Positions 5,486 through 6,313 of a stretch of DNA of 6,313 nucleotides are shown here, one piece after another; the stretch's first letter is position 1, and each line of letters opens with the position of its first letter. A model generated the notes under the pieces. That model was not told the origin of the DNA. It searched no databases and saw only the letters and a program-made list of their open reading frames with translations. The position numbers and the translations under genes are program-made. This stretch comes from Clostridiales bacterium (GTDB taxonomy: Bacteria > Bacillota > Clostridia > Peptostreptococcales > T1SED10-28), in contig SLKF01000266.1 in NCBI GenBank assembly GCA_007134725.1, forward strand, positions 1-6,313, in the 5' to 3' direction.

Positions 5486-6313
5486 ATGGATTTATTAAAA
5501 AGTGCGGAAATACTGATCGAAAAAATCGAAAAAGATTACAAAGAAGATGTAGCTGTTGTAGTGGTTATGGGCTCCTACATATACAACGAAACCCACAGTC
5601 GGTCGGATCTGGATATGTACTTCGTCCCGAATACCAAGCGTGGGCAGAATCTGGGCAAAGTATTTATTATTGACGGAATCGGATTTGACTTTTGGCCCAT
5701 ATCCTGGGAACGACTGGAGAGGATTGCCAATCATGAAGAGAGAACAACCTCCATTGTTACGGAAGGTCAGATTATTTATTACGGATCCGAGAAAGATTTA
5801 GCACGATTTAATCAGTTAAAAGCGAAAGGATTAAATACCAAGGATCGAAAAAAGTTCATAGAAAAAGCAAAAGCACAGTTTCAAAAGACCTATCAGTCGT
5901 ACTTCAAACTTCTACTGGACCAAAGACTTTCCGATGCCAGAAAGCATGCAATGGAGATTGTTTTTTCCATAACCTATGCCACCGCCTTATTAAATGGAAC
6001 TACCATCAAGCGAGGAAGAGGGAAGTTAAAAAAAGAAATTCTGAATATGGATCTGGTACCGAAGGATTTTTCATTTCTATACGATACGGTTTTCATCAGT
6101 AAGGATATTACCGCAATACAAAATAATTACGGAGAACTGATGGTGAATATGAGAAATCTCCTGGAAGAAGAAGAAAAAAAAGAGCAAAAGATTCTATCCT
6201 TTAAGGAGCAGTTGGAAGGATATTACGAAGAATTGATTAATTTCTACAATAAGATTCATCGTGCCTGTGAAATAGAGGATATTTATACGGCACTCTTTGC
6301 TGCAGTGGAGATC
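5486..6313 (+). CDS. Nucleotidyltransferase-domain protein (MNT/kanamycin nucleotidyltransferase-like fold), 3' end outside window
   Basis: The frame opens at ATG 5486, after ATGGAGG (5471-5477) at a good distance, and runs 276 codons to the window edge with no stop. The N-terminal domain is a polymerase-beta-type nucleotidyltransferase: VVVVMGS (24-30) then SDLDMYF (40-46) gives the GS...D-L-D signature with D41 and D43, and FDFWPISWERLERI (67-80) supplies the likely third metal ligand D68. Such enzymes transfer a nucleotide to a small molecule, RNA or protein. From about residue 125 the rest is mostly predicted helical and charged (K/E-rich, including an EEEEKKEQK stretch at 228-236), resembling helical substrate domains of aminoglycoside nucleotidyltransferases and their many uncharacterised clostridial relatives. 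Substrate is unknown and antibiotic resistance should not be assumed. No HEPN-type antitoxin/toxin partner is visible upstream; the downstream neighbour is out of view. Confidence 0.85.
   Translation, partial: MDLLKSAEILIEKIEKDYKEDVAVVVVMGSYIYNETHSRSDLDMYFVPNTKRGQNLGKVFIIDGIGFDFWPISWERLERIANHEERTTSIVTEGQIIYYGSEKDLARFNQLKAKGLNTKDRKKFIEKAKAQFQKTYQSYFKLLLDQRLSDARKHAMEIVFSITYATALLNGTTIKRGRGKLKKEILNMDLVPKDFSFLYDTVFISKDITAIQNNYGELMVNMRNLLEEEEKKEQKILSFKEQLEGYYEELINFYNKIHRACEIEDIYTALFAAVEI

Noticed and set aside
5467..5673. A 68-codon + strand reading frame starting at 5467.
   Set aside because: It overlaps the nucleotidyltransferase in another frame, has low-complexity unfamiliar sequence, and lacks the ribosome binding site that the 5486 start has.
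1..6313. tRNA, rRNA, CRISPR arrays, insertion sequences or attachment sites.
   Set aside because: No tRNA-like fold, no spaced long repeats, no transposase or integrase motifs and no terminal inverted repeats were seen.

Overview
The window looks like chromosomal DNA of a low-GC Gram-positive anaerobe, most likely a member of the Clostridia. The evidence is AT-rich intergenic DNA, strong purine-rich ribosome binding sites (AGGAGG-like) before most genes, a lipoprotein with a Gram-positive-style lipobox, hairpin-plus-T-run terminators, and a secreted flavin oxidoreductase and an XdhC-type molybdenum-hydroxylase accessory protein of kinds common in Clostridia. The very acidic surface lipoprotein hints at an alkaliphilic or haloalkaliphilic lifestyle, but that is inference. 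All genes read on the + strand.

Layout: (1) 1-1218 is the C-terminal half of the ClpB disaggregase. (2) 1219-1478 is an unusually rich intergenic region. It holds four direct repeats at an exact 11-bp period that match the Pho-box pattern, a -10 box, two C-rich stretches and a very strong terminator, all before the YjbQ gene's own promoter. Together these predict a short phosphate-responsive transcript (about 1290-1385) with no open reading frame, the best candidate here for something undescribed. (3) 1479-1877 is a YjbQ/UPF0047 protein. (4) 1878-2170 is a regulatory region with a promoter, inverted repeats and a leader hairpin. (5) 2171-3655 is a lipoprotein-anchored FAD oxidoreductase of the fumarate reductase/flavocytochrome c superfamily that appears to lack the usual fumarate reductase catalytic residues. 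(6) 3656-3781 has a promoter placed just ahead of a terminator-like hairpin. (7) 3782-4414 is a histidine phosphatase. (8) 4462-5186 is an XdhC-family gene broken by a -1 shift at a run of seven A and apparently missing an internal segment. (9) 5201-5257 is a terminator. (10) 5258-5485 is a leader with several inverted repeats, some mutually exclusive. (11) 5486 to the window end is an open-ended nucleotidyltransferase-domain protein.

The genes do not form one pathway. ClpB, YjbQ, the flavoprotein and the nucleotidyltransferase each seem to be separate transcription units. Only the phosphatase and the xdhC remnant (47 bp apart, no terminator between) look co-transcribed. That pair resembles part of a molybdenum-hydroxylase maturation locus, but no hydroxylase is present and the xdhC copy looks decayed.
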